Source: Methylomonas koyamae (GTDB taxonomy: Bacteria; Pseudomonadota; Gammaproteobacteria; Methylococcales; Methylomonadaceae). Taken from it: a stretch of DNA of 64,000 bases. The notes under the pieces were generated by a model that was given only the letters and a program-made list of their open reading frames with translations, did no database searches and was not told the origin of the DNA. Below are positions 18,132 through 29,500 of the stretch, piece by piece. Made by a program: the position numbers and the translations under genes. Where the stretch lies: contig NZ_LUUK01000197.1 of NCBI RefSeq assembly GCF_001644025.1, positions 1 to 64,000 on the forward strand. The letters are read 5' to 3'. How positions within the stretch are numbered: the first letter of the stretch is position 1; every line of letters begins with the position of its first letter.

Positions 18132-18623
18132 ATGAAAACCCTGATTTTTCCACTGAGCTTGGTCGCCGCCTCGGCCTTGCTGGTCGGCTGCGCCCATCGC
18201 CACGACGAACAGAGCTCCGAGCAAATCCAACAAAACTTCGTACCCGGCCTCGGCGAATTCATGGCCCAGACCGCCGCCCGCCACGCCAAACTCTGGTTTG
18301 CCGGCCAAGCCCGAAACTGGCCGCTGGCCGCCTACGAAGTGGAGGAACTGCACGAAGGTTTGGAAGATGCCGGCCGCTATCACCCGAGCCACAAACAGAT
18401 CAAGGAGCCGATTCCAAGCCTGATTGCCGCGCATATGGATCAACCGTTAGCCAAACTGGAGCAGGCTATCGCCGCGCGGGACCCGCAAGCATTTATCGAA
18501 AATTACGATAAGCTGACCGAAGCCTGTAATAGCTGCCACCGGCAAACCGAGTTCGGTTTCAACGTGGTCGTCCGTTCCACAAGCAATCCGTTTACCAATC
18601 AGGCGTTCGGCACGTCCGAGTAA
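18132..18623 (+). CDS. c-type haem lipoprotein with C-terminal CxxCH
   Basis: A 163-residue lipoprotein. The signal peptide ends in the lipobox LLVGC (C20). The body is mostly helical, and a single haem attachment motif CNSCH lies at residues 132-136. One haem near the C-terminus of a helical domain is the layout of class II cytochromes (c'/c556 type), although no family is certain. It starts 91 bases after the anchored periplasmic protein and probably ends the operon at 16020-18623. A role as electron donor or acceptor for the upstream membrane proteins is a reasonable inference. Confidence 0.65.
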   Translation: MKTLIFPLSLVAASALLVGCAHRHDEQSSEQIQQNFVPGLGEFMAQTAARHAKLWFAGQARNWPLAAYEVEELHEGLEDAGRYHPSHKQIKEPIPSLIAAHMDQPLAKLEQAIAARDPQAFIENYDKLTEACNSCHRQTEFGFNVVVRSTSNPFTNQAFGTSE

Positions 18624-18733
18624 TGACGAAGGTGGCGCCCTGCGTGGCGCTATCCCCCAAACGCTTTCTACCTCAAACCTGCCCGTTCAAGACAAGAATG
18701 CTAATCTCCGCCGGGCCCGGCAACACCTAAACA

Positions 18734-18767
18734 ATAAAAAGCCGTCAGTCCAACGGACTTGACGGCT
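18734..18767 (-). terminator. Rho-independent terminator
   Basis: On the minus strand a GCCGTC-A-AGTCC arm pairs with GGACT-GACGGC around a three-base loop, leaving one bulged A, and is followed by TTTTTAT. It lies 48 bases after the stop of the minus-strand gene ending at 18815 and is a convincing terminator for it. Confidence 0.85.
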
Positions 18768-18814
18768 CAATACCAGGCATCGACCGAACATCGCTCGATG
18801 CCAAAAACTCCCTT

Positions 18815-19183
18815 TTATTGGTATTTCGGCAGATTCGCGAAACCTTCCTTGGCAGTCTTCAGCTCTTGTTCGGCGCCGGCGAAATCGGATTTCTTCACCA
18901 GCTCCCTGGACTTTTTCAGCTTGAGTACCACTTTGTCGCGTTCGAATTCGAATTTGTAGTTGGCGCTCAGTTCGCTGGCAATTTCAGACGCATCCTTGAT
19001 ATGGGTCGCGATTTCTTGAGCATTCCCGGAAGGTAGCGCGTCCAATGCCGCCTGAATTTTCACATCGACTTCTTTCAAAATCTCGGGGATCGGTTTTTTT
19101 ACTTCTTTCGCGAACGTCGAGCCGGTAAAGCCCAATAGAGAGAAAAACAGCGCGAAGGCAACAAACATTTTTTGAAACGACAT
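18815..19183 (-). CDS. Hypothetical periplasmic helical protein
   Basis: A 122-residue protein with a clear signal peptide (residues 1-25, ending GSTFA). The mature part is about 95 residues, highly charged and predicted all-helical, with a possible four-helix layout (ILKEVDVKIQAALDAL, IKDASEIASELSANY, LKLKKSRELVKKS, EQELKTAKEGFANL). It has no cysteines and no CxxCH. It resembles small helical proteins found near metal or haem systems, but I cannot assign a function. It is transcribed alone, or after the HupE-like gene upstream, and ends at a strong terminator. Confidence 0.65.
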   Translation of the reverse strand: MSFQKMFVAFALFFSLLGFTGSTFAKEVKKPIPEILKEVDVKIQAALDALPSGNAQEIATHIKDASEIASELSANYKFEFERDKVVLKLKKSRELVKKSDFAGAEQELKTAKEGFANLPKYQ

Positions 19184-19319
19184 GGGGGTCTAAACCTCTA
19201 AATATAACTGACTGATAATTAAAATTATTGTTTCGGATACATCATTAATTACGCACTTACCTAAATACTCCTTTTTTATCAAACGTAAAAAATGGCGAAT
19301 GGAACTCTCCGCTAACGAT

Positions 19320-19880
19320 CTAACGCGCCATCGGCCTTGCTTGCCGATACTTTCGCACTAAATGACCGAAGCAATGCCCGGTCGCGACGCCAACAACCAG
19401 CAAGATCAACGTCGCCAGCGCAAAGCCCCCTGAATACGCGACGGCGTCGGCATCCAGCCACATGTCATAGGCATGCAAGTAACCGTGCAGCACTGCCACC
19501 AGCTCGACGCTCAACAGTCCGACGCCCACCGGCACTCTCGCGCCCAAAACCAACAACAAGCCCAGAATCGATATCGAAGCGACCATGACCGCTTCTGCAA
19601 AGGGAATTTCAACGGGGATCAGCGTCAAGCCGCAACCGACTGCCATAGCTGCCACAAACCCCAGCGGCAGTAAACGACTCCAAACACCAGGGGTTTGAGA
19701 AATCCACAATCCGACGGCCAACATCGTCAGCAGATGATCAGTGCCGGTCAACGGATGAAGTAAGCCACCGACAAAGCCGACGGATTCAGCCCCCCAGTGA
19801 AACGGATGGGCCTCGACAACCAGCGGCTGTAACAGAAGGACCGGAATCGTGCGTTGTAAAAAATCTGCCCTGCCATTCAT
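19320..19880 (-). CDS. HupE/UreJ-family metal permease (second copy)
   Basis: A 186-residue protein of normal HupE length, with about six membrane spans. Conserved motifs include VEAHPFHWG at the N-terminal exit, HPLTGTDHLLTMLAVGLW and VLHGYLHAYDM; the His/Asp residues are thought to bind Ni2+ or Co2+. I chose the ATG at 19880, which has GGAGGT five bases upstream; a longer frame lacks a ribosome site. It is only ~35% alike by eye to the HupE-like protein at 13981-15267, so the two are not a recent duplication. It probably imports nickel or cobalt. Confidence 0.85.
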   Translation of the reverse strand: MNGRADFLQRTIPVLLLQPLVVEAHPFHWGAESVGFVGGLLHPLTGTDHLLTMLAVGLWISQTPGVWSRLLPLGFVAAMAVGCGLTLIPVEIPFAEAVMVASISILGLLLVLGARVPVGVGLLSVELVAVLHGYLHAYDMWLDADAVAYSGGFALATLILLVVGVATGHCFGHLVRKYRQARPMAR

Positions 19881-20641
19881 CGCTACCTCCAATCCAGGCG
19901 GTTGAATACTGACCGATACCCCAGGCGTCTTGCCGGAAAAGGCGAAAAACTTGGCCCGGCCGAGCGGATTCAATCCGGGCAACCGCGCCAAGAGCGGACT
20001 ATGACAACTGTGAAGACATGGCGGGGGTCGAGAAAACCGGCACTTGGACAGCAGTCCAAAATAGGCCGCCCCCCTAACCATTAGGGTATCGCTATGCCTT
20101 ACCCAACCAAGCCTGGAATGCCTCAAGGCTGAGCGGATGAATAAGACGAGTTCATTTTAGCAGAGATAGGAATAAATAAAAATATTTCATAACAGTCTGA
20201 TTTTTTTGCCGACCCAGCTCAACGCCGGCGTGCGAAGCGGCCTCAACCGGTCTCGGCGGATGCCGTCGGTACGCTTTACCAACCGGATTTACGATGGGAA
20301 ATTAAGTTGAGCTGTTCTGCGACAATCCAATTGCGGCAACCACTTATTGACGATGGAGGAGTGGGAATTACGTCGATTTGCGGCGTAACTCCCTGTATCC
20401 GAACGCTAGAAACAATCGCAGTGACTGACCCGTGCGCTCGGCATTCCCGGTTTGGACACGAAAGTCAGCCTGAAGCTTGACGGCGATTATGGTCGCGGCG
20501 ATTGATCAAATCGGCCGACAAATTCAGGACCACTCGCCGCAATGATCTGAAACGTCGGCGGTTAACATTAAGAAACTCAAGCTTAGTAACACGCCCCACT
20601 TGCCCGAGCACGGGACAAGCGAGGCCGCGAACAAACGCTAC
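19881..20641. other. Long intergenic region
   Basis: These 761 bases lie between the start of the second HupE gene and the stop of katG, both on minus. No frame has convincing coding character. An AT-rich patch at ~20155-20210 is a likely promoter region for the HupE gene. A short inverted repeat (CTTGCCCG / CGGGACAAG, ~20598-20618) follows katG, but without a T-run. Confidence 0.4.
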
Positions 20642-23238
<2,597 letters not shown>

Positions 23239-24114
23239 ATGAATTTGCGCGATTTAAGCTATCTGGTCGCGGTAGCGGATTTAAGAAACTTCAGTCAAGC
23301 CGCCGAACATTGTTCGATTAGTCAGCCCACCCTCAGCACGCAGATCAAGAAGCTCGAGGATTATCTGGGCGCGGACTTGTTCGTGCGGGAGAAAAACCAT
23401 GTGGATTTGACCGAAGCCGGCCGCGAGGTTCTACCCCTCGCCCGCCGCATCCTGGACGATGCCCGCTCGATCCGGCAAATCGCCGCCCACGCCGGCGGAC
23501 GGTACCGCAATCACTTATCGCTGGGCGCGTTTCCGTCGCTGGCAAGTTACGTACTGCCGGAATACGTGTTTCGCATCAAGCAACATTATCCGGAACTGAA
23601 GTTGCAGTTGGTCGAGGAAAAAACCCAGGCTCTGATCGCGCTTCTGCTGAGCAAAAAGCTGGACGCGGCGCTGCTGGCCCTGCCGGTGGCCATCGACGCT
23701 CTGGAACAACGCATCTTATTCGAAGATCCGTTCACGCTGGCGGTTTGCGCCGACCACCCGTTGGCCGAGTTGGACGAAGTGGAGTTGGGCATGGCGGCCC
23801 AAGAGAATCTGCTATTGCTGGACGAAGGCCACTGTCTGCGCGACCAAGCGCTGAAGCTGTGCGATCCGTCCCGATTCGTCGAACACGATTTCCGGGCCTC
23901 CAGCCTGGAAACCCTGCGCTACATGGTCAAGAACGGCGTCGGCGTGACGCTGATGCCGTCGGTAGCGGTGCAGCCGGACGACAAGGACATTCGCTACATC
24001 GCTATCCGCCAGCGGCCGAGCCGCACCATTGCGCTGGTGTGGCTGAAGGCCCATCCCCGCGCCGGCTTGCTCGAGGACTTGGCGGGACTATTGGCTTACA
24101 AACCGCTGGTCTGA
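23239..24114 (+). CDS. oxyR: Hydrogen peroxide sensor regulator OxyR
   Basis: A 291-residue LysR-family regulator with an N-terminal helix-turn-helix (NFSQAAEHCSISQPTLSTQI). The effector domain contains the OxyR redox pair at exactly the E. coli positions, C199 and C208, in DEGHCLRDQALKLC. It is followed by the characteristic RASSLETLRYMVKNGVGVTLMP. Peroxide oxidises the pair to a disulfide and switches on antioxidant genes. The divergent katG is the obvious target. Confidence 0.95.
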   Translation: MNLRDLSYLVAVADLRNFSQAAEHCSISQPTLSTQIKKLEDYLGADLFVREKNHVDLTEAGREVLPLARRILDDARSIRQIAAHAGGRYRNHLSLGAFPSLASYVLPEYVFRIKQHYPELKLQLVEEKTQALIALLLSKKLDAALLALPVAIDALEQRILFEDPFTLAVCADHPLAELDEVELGMAAQENLLLLDEGHCLRDQALKLCDPSRFVEHDFRASSLETLRYMVKNGVGVTLMPSVAVQPDDKDIRYIAIRQRPSRTIALVWLKAHPRAGLLEDLAGLLAYKPLV

Positions 24115-24326
24115 GATTCGTTCCACTGCCTTCGCGCGCCGATCTGCCGCGCGGAAGTCCCGCGAGTGCCTCTTGCTCGACGCGCCCAATATGTGTTGAC
24201 AAATTACCGCACTCGCACCACCGGGCTGGAAGTCTTTGCGTTGTAGGTAACGGCCAGCAGCGCGCCCTGAACCGGCAACCGCTAGTCTGGAATACGGCAC
24301 CACGCGCCGGACTCGCTTCGTTATTA

Positions 24327-24620
24327 CTACTCGCGTAGAATCTCGTCCGTCCGTAAGTCGCGGCGCTTGTGAATGACTGCTAACACTTCAATATGGGAGG
24401 GTTTGATCTCGTAAAGGATGGGGTAGGAGTAAAGTGAAAGTTCGCGTACTGCCTCGTCGCTCAACTCCGGTACGATGCGCCCAATACGGGGCAGTTGATC
24501 CAAGTCAAGCGCTTTAGCGACCAACGCTTCGGCCACCCGTTTGGCATAAATCGGTGAGTCCTGTGCGATGTAGTCGTGAATGTGGCGAAGCTAGCCCAAT
24601 GCGTGATCGGTCCACTTCAC
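24327..24620 (-). pseudogene. ParE/RelE-family toxin interrupted by amber stop
   Basis: Read from the GTG at 24620, the frame gives VKWTDHALG, then TAG at 24593-24591, then LRHIHDYIAQDSPIYAKRVAEALV and on to LPRIGRIVPEL and SYPILYEIKP, ending RTDEILRE. The whole is 97 codons, the normal ParE length. A single C-to-T change (CAG to TAG) at codon 10 explains the break; otherwise the frame is intact. The GTG overlaps the antitoxin stop. A shortened product could start at an internal ATG (24536), but it would lack the first ~28 residues. The toxin is probably inactive. Confidence 0.8.
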
Positions 24621-24805
24621 CACGCTTGAATATCTCTCAGCACCTGTTCGGCGGGTACGGTTCTGCCCTGTTCGGCGTCTTTCCGGCCGCGACGGATATT
24701 TTCGCGCACATAGAGCCGGTACATGATTTCTTCCATGTCGGCGGTATCGGGTAAGCGCTGGATGATGGCAAGGGCTTCTTGTTTAGTGGTCCGTTGTCGT
24801 TGCAT
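24617..24805 (-). CDS. Type II antitoxin-like small protein
   Basis: A 62-residue basic protein (MQRQRTTKQEALAIIQRLPD ... VLRDIQAW) whose stop overlaps the GTG start of the ParE-like toxin frame. This overlap, the size and the position before a ParE/RelE-type frame identify it as the cognate antitoxin. The N-terminal part probably binds DNA and the C-terminal part would wrap the toxin. I do not recognise a named family. It remains intact although its toxin is broken, so it may persist as a regulator or be decaying. Confidence 0.65.
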   Translation of the reverse strand: MQRQRTTKQEALAIIQRLPDTADMEEIMYRLYVRENIRRGRKDAEQGRTVPAEQVLRDIQAW

Positions 24806-25011
24806 GGTGTACTTCTCCTTTGGTCGCTGACGGTTTTAGACTTATCCGGCATGGCCCGGAGCACTGATATAGTGTGCATTGGCGGCCACCATTCTACCGG
24901 TTGGACGCGGTAACCACCATCGTCGAGAAACAGGGCTCTTCAACACCGTCCGCGCAAGCCAGTTCAAGGTGAAGTGGAAGACAAGATACACAAGGTTGCG
25001 AGGTCGCCTCG

Positions 25012-27312
25012 CTAAAACTCGTACTTAAACCCCGCCTGCACCAAACGCGGCGCGCCGGGTTGGATGCCGCGCACCCGATCGACGATGTAGGTGTTGTCCA
25101 GCATGTTTTTCATCGACACGAACAGGGTCAAGTCTTTTCGCACCTTGTAGGAGCTGGCGAAGTTGACCACCACGTAATCGTTAATCTTGCCGAATTGGCC
25201 GGACTTGATCAGCGCGTTGCGTTGAGCGGTGGTGCCGACATCCAACGGCAGGTCGCCGGCGCTGTTCAGGTTCATGAAGTCGGCGAATTGCTCGCCGACG
25301 AACACCGCTTCCAAGTGTGCATCGAAGCCGCTGGCATGCGAGTAGCCCAGCGTCGCGGTCAGCAGGTTTTCCGGCGCGTAGGGCGCGCGTTTGCCTGCCG
25401 CCGAGCCGAATACGTTCCCGCCCGGACAGAATCGGGTGAAGGTCGCGTTCTGGCTGGAGCCGGTCGCCTGGCCGCTGTCGGTCAGGCAATGAAACGGCGA
25501 CGTGGTTTCGGCGGTCGGCAGCCAGGTGTAGGCGACTTGCGCGTAGGGATTGTGCGCCCAGCCGAACACGTCGCCGAGATCGGCCCGCGCCATCAATTCT
25601 AAACCTTCATACAGCGCTTTGCCCTGCGCCACCGGGGTATCGACGCCGCCAACCGTACCCAAGGCAGTCAGGGTATCGAAATCGTTGTGGAAATAGGTTG
25701 CTTCGGCTTTAACGCCGCGCGCCGGTCTGGCCCGGACGCCGAATTCGGCGTTCCAACTAATTTCCGGGCCAATCTCCACCGCCGCGCCGTTGGCATTGTT
25801 GACGCTGTCCTCGACGCGCGGCGGCGCGAAGCCGCGATGAATACCGAAAAACAACGTGGCCTGATCGATTGGACTGTAGGTCACCGCGAACGACGGCAGG
25901 ATTTCGGTCATGCCGTTGCCGCCGGCGATCCCGGTTCGCACATCCTTACGCTGGTAACTCACCGACTCGACCCGAACGCCGGGGGTCGCCGTCCAGTTTC
26001 CCCAAATGAATTGATTTTGGAAAAAACCGGAATAGGCATCGGCGAAACGCTGATTGTTTTCCAGCAAGGTGCCGTCGCGCGCGGTCGGCGAGCTGCCCTG
26101 GATTTGCCGACGGTACTGGTTCTCGAAGTGCGCGCGAAAACCCGCATCCAAATGGCTTTCGACGCCGAACAGATCGTGCTTGGCATGTAGAGTCGGGGCA
26201 ATGCCCCAGGTTTCGTAATTGCGCTTGCGACCGATGTTGTAGTTGCAGTCGTTCATATCCACCGCGATACCGTTTTCGCGATTTTGCACGTAATTGGCGA
26301 TGCCGCGGCTGCTGCATTGGTTTTCGGTCGGGAACTGATTCTGCTGCCGCCACCAGTTGCGTTCGTAGGCCGACCAGTAAAAGCTGGTTTCCAAGGTCAC
26401 GTCCTTATTGAAGCTGTGCTCGTAGGTGGCCGAGGTGGACCAGCGGTCGTTGATGAAGCTGGCGTTCTTGTCCGGATTGTAACGAGCGCCCAGCTTGCGG
26501 TATTCGGCGTCGGTCAAGCCGAAGGCCGCGCCTTGCTCGTCCTGGTGGTAAAAATCGCCGCGTAGCGTCAGGCGATTGCGCGCGTCAAAGTCGATGATGC
26601 TTTTCAGGTTGGCGTCGTCCACCACGGCGAAGGTGTTGTCGCGATTTTCCATGCCTTCCTTGTGAATGTAATCGACCACGCCGCCGACCGCATCCAGGCC
26701 TTGCACGTTCTTGACCATGCCGCCGTAACGGGCATGGCCGTTCAGATAATCGCGGTTGCCGCCGGTAAAGCTGACGAAACCGCCGGGCGTGGTCGGTACC
26801 TTGGGCGTCAGATAATTGATCGCGCCGTTGATGGTTTGTGGGCCGAATTGGGTCAAGTCGGCGCCCTTGTAAATTTCGATGCCGTCGTAGCGCTCGATCG
26901 GCGGATGGTAGTAGATGTCGTTATCGCCGTAGGGCGCGAAGTTGAACGGAATGCCGTCCTCCAAAAACAACACCTTGGTGGAGCGAAACGGGTTTTGGCC
27001 GCGAAAGGCGATGTTCGGCCGCAAACCAAAGCCTTCCTCGTCGCGGACATAAACGCCGGGGGCCTTGCGCAAGGCCTCGTTGACGGTGAATACCTGGTCG
27101 CGCTCCAGGGTTTGCTTGTCGATCACCGAGGTGGAGCCGGAGAAGGTCGCGGCCTTCTCGACGCTTTCGGCGACTTCGACGCTGGGCAAGGCCTCGCTTA
27201 GATCGGCCTCCGCCGTTTGATTTCGAGTCGACTCGGCGGTTTCGCCGGCAAACACACCTTGGGCCAGCGCGCCGACGATCAGCGCCGGCCATACTCCGCA
27301 TTTATTTCGCAT
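25012..27312 (-). CDS. TonB-dependent receptor, FecA-like
   Basis: A 766-residue outer-membrane receptor. A signal peptide covers residues 1-~23 (ends GVFAGE). The plug at ~45-175 contains VNEALRKAPGVYVRDEEGFGLRPNIAFRG, and the barrel ends AGFKYEF with the terminal Phe. The plug sequence (LRPNIAFRGQNPFRS, APYGDNDIYYHPPIERYDGIEI) resembles the ferric-dicitrate FecA group. I chose the ATG at 27312, which has GGGAA upstream, rather than a start 12 codons earlier. It follows a PhoQ/PhoP-like pair on the same strand by 143 bases and may be under its control. No FecIR-type sigma/anti-sigma pair is adjacent. Confidence 0.85.
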   Translation of the reverse strand: MRNKCGVWPALIVGALAQGVFAGETAESTRNQTAEADLSEALPSVEVAESVEKAATFSGSTSVIDKQTLERDQVFTVNEALRKAPGVYVRDEEGFGLRPNIAFRGQNPFRSTKVLFLEDGIPFNFAPYGDNDIYYHPPIERYDGIEIYKGADLTQFGPQTINGAINYLTPKVPTTPGGFVSFTGGNRDYLNGHARYGGMVKNVQGLDAVGGVVDYIHKEGMENRDNTFAVVDDANLKSIIDFDARNRLTLRGDFYHQDEQGAAFGLTDAEYRKLGARYNPDKNASFINDRWSTSATYEHSFNKDVTLETSFYWSAYERNWWRQQNQFPTENQCSSRGIANYVQNRENGIAVDMNDCNYNIGRKRNYETWGIAPTLHAKHDLFGVESHLDAGFRAHFENQYRRQIQGSSPTARDGTLLENNQRFADAYSGFFQNQFIWGNWTATPGVRVESVSYQRKDVRTGIAGGNGMTEILPSFAVTYSPIDQATLFFGIHRGFAPPRVEDSVNNANGAAVEIGPEISWNAEFGVRARPARGVKAEATYFHNDFDTLTALGTVGGVDTPVAQGKALYEGLELMARADLGDVFGWAHNPYAQVAYTWLPTAETTSPFHCLTDSGQATGSSQNATFTRFCPGGNVFGSAAGKRAPYAPENLLTATLGYSHASGFDAHLEAVFVGEQFADFMNLNSAGDLPLDVGTTAQRNALIKSGQFGKINDYVVVNFASSYKVRKDLTLFVSMKNMLDNTYIVDRVRGIQPGAPRLVQAGFKYEF

Positions 27313-27455
27313 TTCGTTCAGTTCCCGTTCGAATTTGAGTTGGCACATCCTCCGCCCCGGCCGGCTTTCCCGCCGGAATCCACCAACTGAAGCGAAGGAT
27401 GCTTAACGCAATTTAACGAACACGCGTGAATCGAAACTGAAAATCGGCTCCGGAT

Positions 27456-28781
27456 TTAGCGGCTCAACGGTAGACGCACCGTCGCCAGAAATCCGCCCAA
27501 TGCCTTGCTGCGGCCGAGTTGCAGGCTGCCTTTGTAACTATCGACGATGTCGGCGACGATACCCAAACCCAGGCCGTGACCTTGCACCGACTCGTCCAGG
27601 CGTGCCCCGCGCCGGGTTAACCCCGCCAATTCGGTTTCGGCGCAGCCCGGCCCGTCGTCGGCGACCCGCAACAACACCTCGTCGGCAAAGGCCAATTCGA
27701 CGTCGATGCGCCGCCTGGCCCATTTGCAGGCGTTGTCCAGTAGGTTGCCGAGCATTTCCATCATGTCTTCCCGGTCGAAATGCACCGATGCGTCCGGGGC
27801 GGTGATCTGAATATCCAGGTCCTTCTCGGCATGGATCGCCCGCAGGGTTTTTTTTAACGCCACCAATTCCTTGCGGGGATTGAACGCGGCGCTGGCCTGC
27901 TGGTCTCCGGCGATCCGGGCACGTTTCAGTTCCCGCTCGATGCAGCGCCGGATGGTTTCGGTTTGGCCCTGCACTTGCTCGCGCAAGTCGGGATGGTCCA
28001 GAAACGCCGGTTCTTCGGCAACCCGAAACAGCAAGGCCAGCGGCGGCTTCAGCGCGTGCGCCAGATTGCCGATCGCGGTACGGGACTGCTGCAAGCGCCG
28101 GGCAACCAGTTCCAGCAAATGATTGATCTCGTTCACCAGCGGTTTGATCTCGTCCGGCACGTCCAATTCGATACGCTGGCGCCGACCGGCGCAGACTTGT
28201 TCCAGTTCGCCGCCGACCAGCGTCAGCGGCCGCAACGCGCGCCCGACATCCCAGCTCAGCACGCCGATCGCAGCCATCAGAATCGTCAGCGTCAACGCAA
28301 AGTAGGCGGCGCGTATCCAGGTGATATCGTGATCGACCGCCGACAAATCCTCGGCGATATGAATGTTGATTCTATGGCCAAAGCGCACCGCGCCCAGGCT
28401 CAACACCAGTAACGGCCGGTTTTCCGGACCGGACAGATGATAAAGCGTCTGCTGTTCCGGCCCAACGGCTTGAACCGGTAACGGAAAATCCAGCAGCGAC
28501 GGCGACGGATGGGCTTCGGCGTCGACTTTGACCAGATAGTAATGGCCGGACAGCGGCCGGCTGTAGACCGAGCTGATGCGCAAGCGGTTGAACGAGAGTT
28601 TATCGTCGTCGGCGTAGGCCAGCGATTCCAGCAAGGAATAACCGTCGTCGGCCAATCGATTCGCCATCTGACCCTCAGCGACGGTGCGGATGACCCAATC
28701 CGCCGCGATCCAATGCACGACGAAAATCACGCACAGCGCGGCGATCAGGCCGCGGCCCAGGCGCTCGCGCAACGCCATCAT
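27456..28781 (-). CDS. Sensor histidine kinase, PhoQ-like
   Basis: A 441-residue inner-membrane kinase with membrane spans at ~10-30 and ~158-182 flanking a periplasmic sensor region of ~125 residues. A HAMP-like segment and the dimerisation domain follow, with phospho-acceptor H242 in NLAHALKPPLALL, then N-box NLLDNACKWA and G-box DDGPGC / GHGLGLGIV. The Pro-Pro after the H-box lysine replaces the usual Thr-Pro; this Thr position aids phosphatase activity in HisKA kinases. The kinase start overlaps the regulator stop (ATGA). The ligand is unknown; PhoQ relatives sense divalent cations or low pH. Confidence 0.85.
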   Translation of the reverse strand: MMALRERLGRGLIAALCVIFVVHWIAADWVIRTVAEGQMANRLADDGYSLLESLAYADDDKLSFNRLRISSVYSRPLSGHYYLVKVDAEAHPSPSLLDFPLPVQAVGPEQQTLYHLSGPENRPLLVLSLGAVRFGHRINIHIAEDLSAVDHDITWIRAAYFALTLTILMAAIGVLSWDVGRALRPLTLVGGELEQVCAGRRQRIELDVPDEIKPLVNEINHLLELVARRLQQSRTAIGNLAHALKPPLALLFRVAEEPAFLDHPDLREQVQGQTETIRRCIERELKRARIAGDQQASAAFNPRKELVALKKTLRAIHAEKDLDIQITAPDASVHFDREDMMEMLGNLLDNACKWARRRIDVELAFADEVLLRVADDGPGCAETELAGLTRRGARLDESVQGHGLGLGIVADIVDSYKGSLQLGRSKALGGFLATVRLPLSR

Positions 28782-29443
28782 GGCCGGCTTCCGAACACGT
28801 AACCCTGGCCCCGGCGAGTCTGGATCAAATCGCTGCCGACGATCTTGCGCAGGCGCTTGACGTAGACTTCGATGACATTGCTGTCTGGCTCGTCCGATTC
28901 GCTGTAGATATGTTCGCCTAATTGCGACTTGGTCAGGACTTTGCCGGCGTTCATCATGAAATAGCGCAACAGCCGAAATTCGATCGCGGTCAGCGGGTAA
29001 GCCTCCCCGCCATTGACCGCTGCGGTTTGCTCGTCCTCGTCGAGCAGGACGCCCAGTACCTGCAACGTAAACTGATTATGGCGGTGAACCCGTTTCAAAA
29101 TGGCTTGCAGCCTGACCAGCAATTCTTGCGGATGAAACGGCTTACCCAAATAATCGTCGGCACCGGCCTTGAAGCCGTCCACTTTCTCGTACCAAGCATC
29201 GCGGGCGGTCAAGACAATCACCGGCGTGGTATTGCCGGCATCCCGCCAGCGTTTCAAAACATCGAGGCCGGCCAATTTGGGCAAGCCTAAATCGAGTATC
29301 GCCGCGTCGTAATCTTCGGTAGCGCCGAGAAACTCACCGTGCTCGCCGTCCGCGGCCGTATCGACGACGTAGCCGGCCCGCTCCAAGTCCATCTTTAGCG
29401 GCGCCGCTAATGCAACGTCGTCTTCAACCAACAGCAATTTCAT
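28778..29443 (-). CDS. Response regulator, OmpR/PhoP family
   Basis: A 221-residue regulator. The receiver domain covers residues 1-~115, with acidic pocket E7-D8-D9, phospho-acceptor D51 (AILDLGLPKL) and conserved Lys in YLGKPFHPQEL. The C-terminal winged helix has TAIEFRLLRYFMMNAGKVLTKSQL and NVIEVYVKRLRKIVG, typical of PhoP/QseB. It is translationally coupled to the downstream PhoQ-like kinase. Likely targets include the nearby TonB receptor and the small exported protein encoded 57 bases upstream, judged only by proximity. Confidence 0.9.
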   Translation of the reverse strand: MKLLLVEDDVALAAPLKMDLERAGYVVDTAADGEHGEFLGATEDYDAAILDLGLPKLAGLDVLKRWRDAGNTTPVIVLTARDAWYEKVDGFKAGADDYLGKPFHPQELLVRLQAILKRVHRHNQFTLQVLGVLLDEDEQTAAVNGGEAYPLTAIEFRLLRYFMMNAGKVLTKSQLGEHIYSESDEPDSNVIEVYVKRLRKIVGSDLIQTRRGQGYVFGSRP

Positions 29444-29500
29444 CGCCTAAGCTCCATGCTCCGCGTTTGCCGGGACAAGCGCCGACTCGGCGCGCGCCGA

